Assembly (NCBI RefSeq): GCF_040548815.1
Contig: NZ_JBEPSM010000004.1
Coordinates: 248,001-312,000 of the forward strand
Direction of reading: 5' to 3'
DNA: 64,000 nt
Origin: Kaistia defluvii
Lineage (GTDB): Bacteria > Pseudomonadota > Alphaproteobacteria > Rhizobiales > Kaistiaceae
In this document: positions 47,529-56,243 of the stretch, in pieces
How positions within the stretch are numbered: position 1 is the first letter of the stretch
Layout: each line of letters starts with the position of its first letter
Position numbers and translations under genes: made by a program
Notes under the pieces: model-generated
Told to the model about the DNA's origin: nothing
The model's input: the letters and a program-made list of their open reading frames with translations, nothing else
The model's database searches: none

Positions 47529-47741
47529 TCCCCCCACGCATCAATTCCGCCCAACTGGCCCTCGCCCAGGCCGCGCCGGCGCATGTCCGCCGCGCTCCTT
47601 CCCAAGGCAGCCCGACGCCTCCGTCTGACGCGCTCCACCGAGCAGCCCCCCTCGACACGCGAGGGCAACGCCCCGGCAACGAACCGTCGCGCGCATTCCA
47701 GCGCCCGACTGCGCAATTCGGCCACCTGAGCTCTTTCGCTT

Positions 47742-47756
47742 TGCGCATAACGCGCA
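47742..47756. promoter_or_regulatory. Candidate operator, copy 1 of TGCGCATAACGCGCA
   Basis: The 15-mer has perfect 5-base inverted arms (TGCGC / GCGCA) around ATAAC and recurs exactly at 47804-47818, 62 bases away. Both precede the sugar-acid kinase gene at 47884. Confidence 0.6.
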
Positions 47757-47803
47757 TAGAGTGAACTCTAGTAGTTTGCTGCGCCCTTGATCGATCCGAA
47801 TTC

Positions 47804-47818
47804 TGCGCATAACGCGCA
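47804..47818. promoter_or_regulatory. Candidate operator, copy 2 of TGCGCATAACGCGCA
   Basis: Exact second copy, 66 bases before ATG 47884. A possible promoter TTGATC (47787-47792) with a 17-base spacer to TAACGC (47810) overlaps it, which would suit repression by the DeoR protein encoded at 50175. Confidence 0.6.
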
Positions 47819-47883
47819 GCGGACCCGATCTGGCATTTGTCGAGCCACTCCACGATCCCTGACTTCTTGGGCGCATTCATCCG

Positions 47884-49134
47884 ATGACACGCTGGCTGAT
47901 CCTCGCCGATGATCTGACCGGGGCGGCCGACAGCGCCATTCCGTTTGCCAGGCGGGGATTGGACAGCGTGGTCAGTTGGAGCCCGGCCGCGGCCGGCGCG
48001 CCGCGAACGGCCATCATCTCGCACAATACCGACAGCCGGGGGCTGACTGCCGGGGCGGCGGCGGAGCGGCAGCACCATGCGCTCGCGACCCACTCCGAGC
48101 CCGGGCGCGACCTCTTCAAGAAGATCGATTCGACCCTGCGAGGCCAGCCGGCCGCCGAGATCGCCGCCACCATGGCCCATATGAAGCGGCGGTTCGGCAG
48201 GGTCTTCGGCCTGCTGGCCCCCGCCTTCCCGGCCACTGGCCGCACGACGCGCCACGGCCGCATCCTCGTCAACGGTCAGCCGCTCGAACAGGCCGAAGTC
48301 TGGCAGCGCGAGCACAGCTACGCCAATGCCGATCTCGCTGACGTCCTTGCCTCGGCCGGCCTGGCCACAGAGGTCGTGCCGCTTTCGACCATCCGCGCGA
48401 GCGAGAGCGATCTGCGCGCCGCCTTCTCGCTCCTCGCCAGCCGGGGTGATGTCGTGGCGATCTGCGATGCGGAAACCGAGGACGACCTGCGCCGGATCGC
48501 GGCGGCAAGCCTGCCGATGTCGCCGGGCGCCTTCCTGATCGGCAGCGCCGGTCTCGCGTCAGCCGTGGCGGCGCTCACGCCGTCGACCCTTGTCTCCACA
48601 CCCCGCTTCGAAGCCTCGGAGCAAGGCTTCCTCATGGTGGTCGGCTCGCTGGCGCTGGCGTCGCGCCGGGGTGCTGCCAAGCTCGTCGCCAGCGGGCATG
48701 TCGCGCATGTGCCGGTCTCGCCCGAAACCCTACTGCACGATGCGTCCGAACGCGCCGCCATCGGCAAGGCGGTCGCGGCCCGGCTCGACACCGGCCAGGA
48801 TGTCCTGGTCGAAATCCAGATGAATGACCGGCCCGAAATGGCGCTGGGGCCGAGCCTCGCCGAGGGGTTGGCCGACGCGCTCGCGCCTGCCGCCACCCGC
48901 ATGGGAGCCTTCGCAGCGACCGGCGGCGAAACGGCGGCAGCCTTGCTTTCCCGCTTCGGCGCCCTGGGCATCCGCCTGATCGACGAGATCGAGCCCGGCG
49001 TCGCCCTCGGCCAGGCCCTCGGCGCGCTCTCCTGTCCCGTGGTCACGAAAGCCGGCGCCTTTGGCGACGACGACAGCCTCGGCCGCATCGCCCAACGCCT
49101 TCGCGATATCCGCACCCAAGGAAATCCAGCATGA
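47884..49134 (+). CDS. Four-carbon acid sugar kinase (OtnK/DtnK, DUF1537 family)
   Basis: A 416-residue kinase of the family phosphorylating 3-oxo-tetronates or D-threonate. N-terminal domain: LILADDLTGAADSAIPFARRG, the KIDSTLRGQPAAEI motif and PAFPATGRTTRHGRILVNG. C-terminal nucleotide-binding domain: LIGSAGLASAV, AATGGETAAALL and VTKAGAFGDDDSL. First gene of an operon with PdxA2 and a DeoR regulator, the known arrangement of four-carbon acid catabolism. Overlaps pdxA2 by four bases. Confidence 0.9.
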   Translation: MTRWLILADDLTGAADSAIPFARRGLDSVVSWSPAAAGAPRTAIISHNTDSRGLTAGAAAERQHHALATHSEPGRDLFKKIDSTLRGQPAAEIAATMAHMKRRFGRVFGLLAPAFPATGRTTRHGRILVNGQPLEQAEVWQREHSYANADLADVLASAGLATEVVPLSTIRASESDLRAAFSLLASRGDVVAICDAETEDDLRRIAAASLPMSPGAFLIGSAGLASAVAALTPSTLVSTPRFEASEQGFLMVVGSLALASRRGAAKLVASGHVAHVPVSPETLLHDASERAAIGKAVAARLDTGQDVLVEIQMNDRPEMALGPSLAEGLADALAPAATRMGAFAATGGETAAALLSRFGALGIRLIDEIEPGVALGQALGALSCPVVTKAGAFGDDDSLGRIAQRLRDIRTQGNPA

Positions 49135-50147
49135 CGCCGACCCAGAGTTCACTGCCCACCATCGCCATCACCATGGGGGATCCCTCCGGCGTCGGGCCAG
49201 AGATCATCATGAAGGCGCTCGCGCAGGATTCGACCCGCCAGCTGTGCAACGCGCTGGTGATCGGCGATGCCGAGCGCCTGCGGCTCGCGGGCCGGCTGGC
49301 CGGGATCGACCTCGAGGTCGCCTCGCTCGACGATCCGGCGCAGGCGGATTTTGCCGCGCCGGCCGTGCAATGCATCGACCTCAAGCTGGTGCCGGCGGAT
49401 CTCCCCTTCGGCAAGGTGTCTCCGGTTGCCGGCGAGGCCGCCTTCCGCTTCATCGAAAAGGCGGTTGAGATCGCCAGCGCCGGCATCGCCCAGGCGATCT
49501 GCACCGCGCCGCTCAGCAAGGAGGCGCTCCATGCGGCCGGGCACAAATATCCCGGTCATACCGAGCTGCTCGCGGAACTGACCGGCACGCCGGAAGTGTC
49601 GATGATGCTGGTCTCGCCCAAGCTGCGCGTGATCCACGTCACGACCCATATCGGGCTGATCGACGCGATCGCGAAGATCGAGCCGGGTCTTGTCGGGCGG
49701 GTCATTGCGCGAGGCCATGCGGTGCTGACGAAAGCCGGCATCGCCAACCCGAAGATCGGCGTCTGCGCCATCAATCCGCATGCAGGGGAAAACGGGCTGT
49801 TCGGCCGCGGCGAGGAGGCCGAGAAGATCACGCCCGCGGTCGAGGCCTGCCAGGCGAAGGGATGGGACGTCCGCGGCCCGCTGCCAGCCGACACCCTGTT
49901 CTTCCTGGCCGGCCGCGGCGATTACGACATGGTGGTCGCCATGTATCACGACCAGGGCCATGGCCCGATCAAGGTGCTGGGGCTGGAATCCGGCGTGAAC
50001 ATCACGGTCGGACTTCCCGTCATCCGCACTTCCGTCGATCACGGCACGGCGTTCGACATCGCCGGCACCGGCGTCGCCGACGAGCGCAGCCTGATCGAAG
50101 CGTTGCGCCAGGCCGTGGGACTCGCGCCGCGCCCCGTCGCCGTCTAG
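49131..50147 (+). CDS. pdxA2: PdxA2-type 4-phospho-tetronate dehydrogenase (4-hydroxythreonine-4-phosphate dehydrogenase family)
   Basis: A 338-residue metal- and NAD-dependent dehydrogenase. Family blocks are TIAITMGDPSGVGPEII, CTAPLSKEALHAAGHKYPGHTELLAE (metal His), HVTTHI, INPHAGENGLFGRGEE and VAMYHDQGHGPIKVLG. Its place behind a DUF1537 kinase marks it as PdxA2, which oxidises the phosphorylated threonate/erythronate and decarboxylates it to dihydroxyacetone phosphate, not the vitamin B6 enzyme. ATGA overlap with the kinase. Confidence 0.9.
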   Translation: MTPTQSSLPTIAITMGDPSGVGPEIIMKALAQDSTRQLCNALVIGDAERLRLAGRLAGIDLEVASLDDPAQADFAAPAVQCIDLKLVPADLPFGKVSPVAGEAAFRFIEKAVEIASAGIAQAICTAPLSKEALHAAGHKYPGHTELLAELTGTPEVSMMLVSPKLRVIHVTTHIGLIDAIAKIEPGLVGRVIARGHAVLTKAGIANPKIGVCAINPHAGENGLFGRGEEAEKITPAVEACQAKGWDVRGPLPADTLFFLAGRGDYDMVVAMYHDQGHGPIKVLGLESGVNITVGLPVIRTSVDHGTAFDIAGTGVADERSLIEALRQAVGLAPRPVAV

Positions 50148-50174
50148 TCGACCATCCGGGGGAACAGCACGCCC

Positions 50175-50933
50175 ATGCGCAGCACCGAACGCCGCTCGCG
50201 CCTTCTCGAAGCCTTGCAGCTTGGCGAAGTCGATGTCGAGGATCTGGCGCGCCGTTTCGCCGTGTCGGAATCGACCGTGCGGCGCGATCTGCAGCGCCTT
50301 GCCGCGGACAATGCCGTCCGCCGAACCTATGGCGGCGCCATCCTGCTCGGCCGGGGCCGGGAAACGACGCTCGGCGAAAGACTGGACGAGCGCGGCGCGG
50401 AAAAGCGGGCCATCGCGCAGGCGGCACTGGCATTTATCGAGGATGGCGACACCCTCCTCCTCGACGCCGGATCCACCGTCCTCGCGCTTGGTCCGCTGCT
50501 GGCCGGCCGACGGCTGCGCATCATCACCAACAACCTGGCCCTGCCGCCCTTGCTGGTCGGCGAGCCCGACATCGAAATGATCGTGCTGGGCGGCACGCTG
50601 CGCGCCAGCAGCATGGGCACGGTCGGCCCGCTGGCGATGGAGGCGCTGCGGCGGCTTACCGCCGACAAGGCGTTTCTGAGCGCGGATGGCATCGTCGCCG
50701 GCCGGGGCTTGTGCGAAGCACATCTCGACCAGGTGGCGCTCAAGAGCCGGATGATGGAGCAGGCGAGGGAAACCATCATCCTCGCCGACGCAACGAAACT
50801 CGGCCGCGCGGAACAATCGGCCTGGGCGCCGCTGCCCGCACACTGGCGCCTGATCACCGACGCGACCGCCTCCGACCACCAGCTCGCGGCGATGACCACC
50901 GCCGGGGCGGAGGTGACCCTCGCGACCGTGTGA
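50175..50933 (+). CDS. DeoR family transcriptional regulator
   Basis: A 252-residue regulator. N-terminal HTH (RRSRLLEALQLGEVDVEDLARRF, VSESTVRRDLQRLAADNAVRRTYGGAIL) and a C-terminal phosphosugar sensor domain (DGDTLLLDAGSTVLALG, ITNNLALPPLL, VLGGTLRASSMGTVGP, LSADGI). Third gene of the four-carbon acid operon; likely its local repressor, sensing a phosphorylated intermediate and binding the twin sites at 47742 and 47804 (inferred). Confidence 0.92.
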   Translation: MRSTERRSRLLEALQLGEVDVEDLARRFAVSESTVRRDLQRLAADNAVRRTYGGAILLGRGRETTLGERLDERGAEKRAIAQAALAFIEDGDTLLLDAGSTVLALGPLLAGRRLRIITNNLALPPLLVGEPDIEMIVLGGTLRASSMGTVGPLAMEALRRLTADKAFLSADGIVAGRGLCEAHLDQVALKSRMMEQARETIILADATKLGRAEQSAWAPLPAHWRLITDATASDHQLAAMTTAGAEVTLATV

Positions 50934-50972
50934 GGATCGTGGCGGCCTACGGAGCCGTTCGGCCCTCGCATA

Positions 50973-51025
50973 CATCGTCCCGTCATCACGGCCATTGTCT
51001 GAACGACCGGGACGACGGGACGATG
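50973..51025. terminator. Long inverted repeat between convergent genes
   Basis: CATCGTCCCGTC (50973-50984) and GACGGGACGATG (51014-51025) are perfect 12-base inverted arms around 29 bases. It follows the DeoR gene and precedes the end of the convergent exported-protein gene. Termination by it is possible on either strand. Confidence 0.5.
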
Positions 51026-51033
51026 CTTGAACG

Positions 51034-51474
51034 TTACTTGACGGTGATGGCCAGGCCGCTCAGGTCGGCGTTGACCTGCAGGCCGACCTGCTTGCCCGAA
51101 AGCTCGAGCCGGGCGCCCTTTTCATTGGTCATGACGATGACCTGCGCGCCGCGGCCGATCGCGCCGCCGCCGCCGGCTGCGCCGTAGACACCGGTCACGT
51201 CGCTGGCGCGGCGAATGTTGCGGACCGTGCCGCGGAAATTGGTCTTGGACGCGCCAAAGGCGATGCCGCCCGAAATGCCGGCGATCGAGATCGGGTAGCG
51301 GCGACCATGGAAGGTCAGCGTACCGTCGCCGCCCGAGCCGCCGACGAAGAAGGCCGCCTTGTAGACGGAGAAGCGGATCGTGCCGCTGTCGGCGTGCGCG
51401 GCGCTGGAGAGGCTGACGGCCCCGGCCGCGATGACGGCAACCGCGGCGGCGCGAATTCTGGGCGAAATCATCAT
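51034..51474 (-). CDS. Exported hypothetical protein, glycine-rich
   Basis: A 146-residue secreted protein. The start ATG 51474 has GAGGAA eight bases before it; a TTG at 51489 is rejected because that ribosome site would lie inside it. Signal peptide RIRAAAVAVIAAGAVSLSSAAHA. The mature part (GTIRFSVYKAAFFVGGSGGDGTLTFHGRRYPISIAGISGG, then GVYGAAGGGGAIGRGAQVIVMTNEKGARLELSGKQVGLQ) looks like a beta-rich lipid- or wall-associated domain conserved among Rhizobiales, with no assigned function that I can name. Confidence 0.75.
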   Translation of the reverse strand: MMISPRIRAAAVAVIAAGAVSLSSAAHADSGTIRFSVYKAAFFVGGSGGDGTLTFHGRRYPISIAGISGGIAFGASKTNFRGTVRNIRRASDVTGVYGAAGGGGAIGRGAQVIVMTNEKGARLELSGKQVGLQVNADLSGLAITVK

Positions 51475-51686
51475 GATCAAGTTCCTCAAGGTAGCCGCTT
51501 GCCCAGCGACTGGGCTCGTCAGCCTCGTCTCCGAGTGACAATGGAACAGTCTCGCCCGGGATTGGTTCCGCGCGGGGTGACCGAATTCCGATACGGTCAG
51601 GATGTCGCAAGATAAGGTTGGCCAGCAAGCGCGATTTTCCGGCTTCCCGCCCCTGGCGCCACCGCGGCGATTTCCGCCTCGCTCGC

Positions 51687-52895
51687 CTAGGAGGGCTGGG
51701 TGAGGCGGAGGATGCGAGAACTGCCGCCCCGCGTCTCGGTGACGACGAGGACGGAGCCGTCCGGCGCGGCCTTCACGTCGCGAACGCGGGCGCCCACCGG
51801 CACATGCTCCTCCGCGACGACGCGGTCATTGTCCATATGCAGGACGACGACCGCCTGGGCGACCAGCCCGCCGACCAGGAAGGTGCCCTGCCAATGCGGG
51901 AAGGTCTCGCCGTGGTAATAGGCCATGCCAGAGGGGGCGATGACGGGATCCCAGTAATAGACAGGCTGTTCCGTGCCGATCTCGGCTGTCTTGCCCGCGC
52001 CGATCGGCGCGCCGCTATAATCGATGCCATAGGTGACTTCCGGCCAGCCGTAATTCTTGCCGGCCTCCGGGCGGTTCAGCTCGTCGCCGCCGCGCGGCCC
52101 GTGCTCGACCGTCCAGAGGCGCCCCTGACCGTCCAGCGTGGCGGACTGCATGTTGCGGTGGCCGAGGCTCCAGATCTCCGGCAGCGCGCCCTCCGTGCGG
52201 ACGAAGGGATTGTCGGGGAGCGCGGCGCCGTTGCGGTCGATGCGGAAGACTTTTCCAAGGCCGCTGGCGATATCCTGCGCCTGCACGCGGACGGCGGCGT
52301 TCGAGCGTTCGCCCACCGTGACAAACAACTCGCCCTTGGGACCGAACACCAGGCGGGAGCCGAAATGGTTGTTACCGCGGAAAGCAGGCGTCTGGCGGAA
52401 GATGACGGTCAGACCCTCGAGGCGAGCGCCCTTGTCATCCTGCACCAGCTTGGCGCGCGCCACCGAGGTGCCGTTGCCACCGTCGCGCGGCTCGGAGAAG
52501 GAGACGAAAATCTCCTGGCTGGTGTCGAAATCGGGCGCCAGGGCGACGTCGAGCAGCCCGCCCTGCCCCGCGGCATCCACCTCCGGCACACCGGCGATAT
52601 CCGCGCCCACCGAACCGTCGGCGCCGACGATGAACATCCGTCCTTCCTTGGCGGTGACGAGCATCCCGCCATCCGGCAGGACTTCGAGCGACCAGAGCTG
52701 CGGCAGGTCCTCCGCGATCACGCTGACAGCGGGCTCGGTCCGCTTTTCCGGCAGAGGAGCGCGGGTCTGGTCCGACGACTGGGGCTTCTGGTCGGCGCCA
52801 TGGGGCGGCCGGGTGTCGAGCGAGGTCTGCGCATAGGAAGGGAGGGCGACGCCGGCTGTCAGCACCAGGGCCAGGGCGGTGGCAAGTCGGGTCAT
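51687..52895 (-). CDS. PQQ-dependent soluble sugar dehydrogenase family protein (GSDH/YliI type)
   Basis: A 402-residue periplasmic six-bladed propeller. Signal peptide TRLATALALVLTAGVALPSYA. GSDH features: LPQLWSLEVLPDGGMLVTAKEGRMFIV, GQGGLLDVALAPDF, RGNNHFGSRLVFGPKGELFVTVGER, SLGHRNMQSATLDGQGRLWTVEHGPRGGDELNRPEAGKNYGWPEVTYG and YYWDPVIAPSGMAYYHG. It would oxidise an aldose in the periplasm using PQQ. No pqq genes are in the window. Monocistronic. Confidence 0.88.
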   Translation of the reverse strand: MTRLATALALVLTAGVALPSYAQTSLDTRPPHGADQKPQSSDQTRAPLPEKRTEPAVSVIAEDLPQLWSLEVLPDGGMLVTAKEGRMFIVGADGSVGADIAGVPEVDAAGQGGLLDVALAPDFDTSQEIFVSFSEPRDGGNGTSVARAKLVQDDKGARLEGLTVIFRQTPAFRGNNHFGSRLVFGPKGELFVTVGERSNAAVRVQAQDIASGLGKVFRIDRNGAALPDNPFVRTEGALPEIWSLGHRNMQSATLDGQGRLWTVEHGPRGGDELNRPEAGKNYGWPEVTYGIDYSGAPIGAGKTAEIGTEQPVYYWDPVIAPSGMAYYHGETFPHWQGTFLVGGLVAQAVVVLHMDNDRVVAEEHVPVGARVRDVKAAPDGSVLVVTETRGGSSRILRLTQPS

Positions 52896-53142
52896 GCGAA
52901 CACTTCCTTTCGATAGAGGGCGGAGGCGGAAGGAGATCCACCCCGGGCGGGAGGGGGATCACGCGAGACCGCTGGAGAGCGGCTCGCGCATCCTTGGCCT
53001 TCGGCGAACATCGGCGCCGGGGATCTGGTTGTCGAACGTCCGGGCACGCATCCGGTTCCCGCGCCCCTGCGACCGACGCCATCCACATGTCCCAAGCGGC
53101 CTGCCCCTCCCCGGCACGAGGCCGCGGAAGTCGATGGGAAAG

Positions 53143-54387
53143 TCAGGCGCGTCGTGCGGCGTTTGGTGCGGCTCCCTCGTTCCCGACCGGCCCGGTACGA
53201 GCGGGGCGCGGCCAGCTTCCGTTCAGGATGAGGGTAGCGACGAGGCCGATCAGCAGGCCCCAGAACGCCCCGCCAATGCCAAGCAGCCGGATGTTGGCGG
53301 CGGAGGCGAGAAAGGTAATCAGCGCCGCCTCGCGCGAGCCCGGATCCGCCATCGCTCCCGCAAGGCTGCCACCAATGGTGCCGAGCAGCGCCAGACCGGC
53401 GAGCGTGGTGATGAAGGTCGCGGGGAAGGCCATGAAGACGGCGGCCAGCGTCACGCCGAACACGCCGACCAGAACGTAGAAGCACCCTGCGGCGATGCCG
53501 GCGATCCAGCGTTTCGACGGATCCTCATGCGCGTCCTTGCCGGTGGCGATCGCCGCCGTGATGGCCGCGATGTTGAAGGCATGCGAGCCGAACGGGGCCA
53601 TGAGGAGCGAGCCGAGGCCGGTGACCGCGACGATCGGATTGGCGCTCGTCTTGAAGCCGTCGTTCCGCAGCACCAGCATGCCGGGCATGTATTGACCGGT
53701 CAGCGTGATCACGAACAGCGGCAGCGCCACCGAAAGCAGGGCGTTCAGCGAGAACTGCGGCAGGGTGAAAACAGGCGACGCGAATTCCAGCGTCAAGCCT
53801 GAGAGATCGACCCGGTCCTGCACCAGCAGGAAGGCCAGCCCGATCACCAGAATGCCGACCACCGCGTAGCGGGCGGCGAAGCGCTTCAACACGACATAGG
53901 CAACGATCAGCAGGCCGACTAGCAGCGGATCGACGCTCGCCCCGCCAAAGGCACCGATGCCGAAGGGCAGCAGGATGCCGGCCAGCAGGCCCGAGGCGAT
54001 GCCGGGCGGGATCAGCCGGATCACCTTCTCGAAATAGCCGGACATGCCAAGCGCGACGAAGGCCGCCGCCGAGATCATGTAGGCGCCGACCGCCTCCGCA
54101 TAGGGCGTCGTCGCCAGCGCGCTGACGAGAAACGCCGCCGCCGGGGTGGACCAGGCCGTGATGATCGGCTCGCGGTAGCGCCAGCTCAGGAACAGTCCCG
54201 TCAGTCCGACGCCGATGGAAACCGACCAGACCCAGGACGCCGTCAGCCCCGGACTGAGGCCCGCGACCTTCGCGGCCTGGAAGACGAGGATGAAGGTGCC
54301 GCCATAATTGACCAGGACGGAGATCAGGCCGGCAATCATGGGATGCGCCAGATCGTGGGGACGAAGGGGAGTTGGCTGGGATGGCAT
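53143..54387 (-). CDS. benE: BenE family benzoate/H+ symporter
   Basis: A 414-residue transporter with about 12 helices. BenE features are VNYGGTFILVFQAAKVAGLSPGLTASWVWSVSIGVGLTGLFLSWRYREPIITAWSTPAAAFL and GSLLMAPFGSHAFNIAAITAAIATGKDAHEDPSKRWIAGIAAG. The C-terminus is a short polar tail. ATG 54387 (MPSQPTPLRPHDLAHP) is chosen; a longer frame extends through the divergent promoter. The gene next to it codes a MocR regulator. No benzoate catabolic genes are present, so the true substrate is open. Confidence 0.85.
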   Translation of the reverse strand: MPSQPTPLRPHDLAHPMIAGLISVLVNYGGTFILVFQAAKVAGLSPGLTASWVWSVSIGVGLTGLFLSWRYREPIITAWSTPAAAFLVSALATTPYAEAVGAYMISAAAFVALGMSGYFEKVIRLIPPGIASGLLAGILLPFGIGAFGGASVDPLLVGLLIVAYVVLKRFAARYAVVGILVIGLAFLLVQDRVDLSGLTLEFASPVFTLPQFSLNALLSVALPLFVITLTGQYMPGMLVLRNDGFKTSANPIVAVTGLGSLLMAPFGSHAFNIAAITAAIATGKDAHEDPSKRWIAGIAAGCFYVLVGVFGVTLAAVFMAFPATFITTLAGLALLGTIGGSLAGAMADPGSREAALITFLASAANIRLLGIGGAFWGLLIGLVATLILNGSWPRPARTGPVGNEGAAPNAARRA

Positions 54388-54484
54388 GGTCGTCGAGAAA
54401 CTCCGGAAGGACGGGCCCCGCGGGCCGCGGGTCGGCTTGACAACTAACCGGTGAATGGCCTGTTCTCTCCCGCCAATTCTATCG

Positions 54485-55990
54485 ATGGGACCAGACCATT
54501 TGTTCAAGCATTCGCAACTGGAATCGGTGAAGGCATGGATGGCGCTGCCCGCCCATGCGGCCATGCCGCTGCATGCACGGATCCAGCGGGCGATCCGGCA
54601 ACTGATCGTCGACGGTGCGCTGGGACCGGGCAAGCCTCTGCCCGCCTCCCGCGCGCTTGCCACGTCGCTCGGCGTGTCGCGCGACACGATCGAAGCCGCC
54701 TATGGCCAGCTTCACGCGGAAGGCTTCATCGACCGGCGCGTGGGCAGCGGCAGCTTCGTCGCCGAGATGACCGCGTTCACGCCCGGCCGCCGCCAATCGC
54801 CCAGGGATCCACAGCGTCGCAACCAGCCGCCGAAGCTCAGCCGGCGCGGCGCCGCCATGTTCGGCGGTGGCGGCGTTCGCGAGCGGCTCACGCCGCGGCC
54901 CTTCGCGCCGGGCGTGCCGGAGACGCGCACTTTTCCGCTTGCGCTCTGGGAGCGCCTGGAGCGGCAGGTCCGGAAGGAAGTCGGCGCGCAAACCCTGCTG
55001 CATGGCGACCCGCAAGGCATCGCGCCGCTCCGCCGCGCCATCGCCGACTATGTGAACCTGGAGCGAGGCGCGCGCGCCACGGCGGACCGGGTGCTGGTGC
55101 TGACTAGTTCACAGCAGGCGCTGTCGCTCTGCGCCAACATGCTGCTTGATCCCGGCGACGGGATCTTCATCGAGGATCCCGTCTATTACGGCGCGCGTCG
55201 CGCCTTCGACGCGGCGGGGCTGGAGTGCCTGCATATCCCCGTCGACGGCCAAGGCCTTGTGGTCGAGCCGATCCTGGCCGAACCGCGCCGCGCCAAGGCG
55301 GTGTTCCTCACGCCCTCCCACCAGTTTCCGACCGGGGCGACCCTGGCGCTGGAACGCCGCCTCGCCCTGATCGAATGGGCGGCCCGGCACCAGGCCTGGA
55401 TCATCGAGGATGATTACGACAGCGAGTTCCACTATGCCGGCAAGCCGACCGCCTGCGTGCAGGGCCTCGATCCGCATGACCGGACGCTCTATATCGGCAC
55501 CTTCACCAAGTCGCTCTTTCCGGGCCTGCGGATCGGCTATCTCGTCCTGCCGCCCCAGCTCGTCGGGCCGATGACCGTCGCGCGCACCCTGCAGGACGGC
55601 CATACGGCGCCGATGGCGCAATGGACTTTGGCGCGGTTCATGGAGGGCGGGCATTTCGGCGCGCATGTCCGCAGCATGCGCGGCGTCTATGCCGACCGCC
55701 TCGACCTGCTGGAAAGCCTCGTGCGCCGCCATCTGGCGGATTTCGTCGAACCGCGCGTTCCCGCCGGCGGGCTGCAGATGTCCTGCCGGTTGACCGGCGG
55801 GCTCCCGGAGCGCGCCGCGATCGAGGCGGCAGCGCGGGCCGGCATCGATCTGCTCGGTCTGTCGGCGCTGCATGCCGATGGCCGCGGCGAGGCCGGCTTC
55901 CTCATGGGCTTCGCCGCCTACACGCCCTACGAGATCGAGCTCGCCGTCCGGAAGCTTGCGACCGCGCTTCAGGCAATGAGACCCACCTAG
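54485..55990 (+). CDS. MocR family regulator (GntR HTH fused to an aminotransferase domain)
   Basis: A 501-residue fusion. N-terminal winged HTH (MPLHARIQRAIRQLIVDGALGPGKPLPASRALATSLGVSRDTIEAAYGQLHAEGFI), linker, then a fold-type I aminotransferase domain with LLHGDPQGIAPLRRAIADY, EDPVYYGARRAFDAAG, WIIEDDYDSEFHY and the pyridoxal lysine in GTFTKSLFPGLRIGYLVLP. PdxR/GabR-like: PLP-sensing activator or repressor. Divergent from benE, which it probably controls. A perfect -35 TTGACA at 54437-54442 favours the ATG at 54485 over the one at 54455, which would lie within the promoter. Confidence 0.88.
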   Translation: MGPDHLFKHSQLESVKAWMALPAHAAMPLHARIQRAIRQLIVDGALGPGKPLPASRALATSLGVSRDTIEAAYGQLHAEGFIDRRVGSGSFVAEMTAFTPGRRQSPRDPQRRNQPPKLSRRGAAMFGGGGVRERLTPRPFAPGVPETRTFPLALWERLERQVRKEVGAQTLLHGDPQGIAPLRRAIADYVNLERGARATADRVLVLTSSQQALSLCANMLLDPGDGIFIEDPVYYGARRAFDAAGLECLHIPVDGQGLVVEPILAEPRRAKAVFLTPSHQFPTGATLALERRLALIEWAARHQAWIIEDDYDSEFHYAGKPTACVQGLDPHDRTLYIGTFTKSLFPGLRIGYLVLPPQLVGPMTVARTLQDGHTAPMAQWTLARFMEGGHFGAHVRSMRGVYADRLDLLESLVRRHLADFVEPRVPAGGLQMSCRLTGGLPERAAIEAAARAGIDLLGLSALHADGRGEAGFLMGFAAYTPYEIELAVRKLATALQAMRPT

Positions 55991-56127
55991 TCACGCCGCC
56001 CGGAACATAGGCGCCGCGGCCTCGAGCGCCTCGATTTCCTGAAGAAACCGCTCGGCATGCGGCGATTCGGGAGAGGCATAATTGAGGTTCTTGAACCGCC
56101 CCGTCAGCTTGGTGAAATACTCTGGAC
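55991..56127 (-). pseudogene. Possible C-terminal gene remnant, unknown family
   Basis: A stretch of about 44 codons ending at 55991 reads PEYFTKLTGRFKNLNYASPE and on to ERFLQEIEALEAAAPMFRAA, natural-looking protein sequence. Upstream in the same frame it becomes arginine/serine/glycine filler without a ribosome site. It looks like the tail of a truncated gene, but I cannot name the family. The rest of 55991-56243 shows nothing else. Confidence 0.35.
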
Positions 56128-56243
56128 GCCTGGACAAACGGCGTGATGCACACGCCCGGCTGCCGGGCCCTCCTCCCGATGAGCCGGAGGCCTCACGCAC
56201 GGAAGGATCGGTGCCCGGCAGAGGCTGCCGGGCACGCCTTGGC

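Noticed and set aside
49131..50147. Assigning the PdxA-family gene to vitamin B6 synthesis
   Set aside because: It overlaps a DUF1537 kinase gene and shares an operon with DeoR, the signature of PdxA2 in four-carbon acid breakdown.
53143..54387. A benzoate degradation locus
   Set aside because: Only the BenE transporter is present; no dioxygenase or ring-cleavage genes are in the window.
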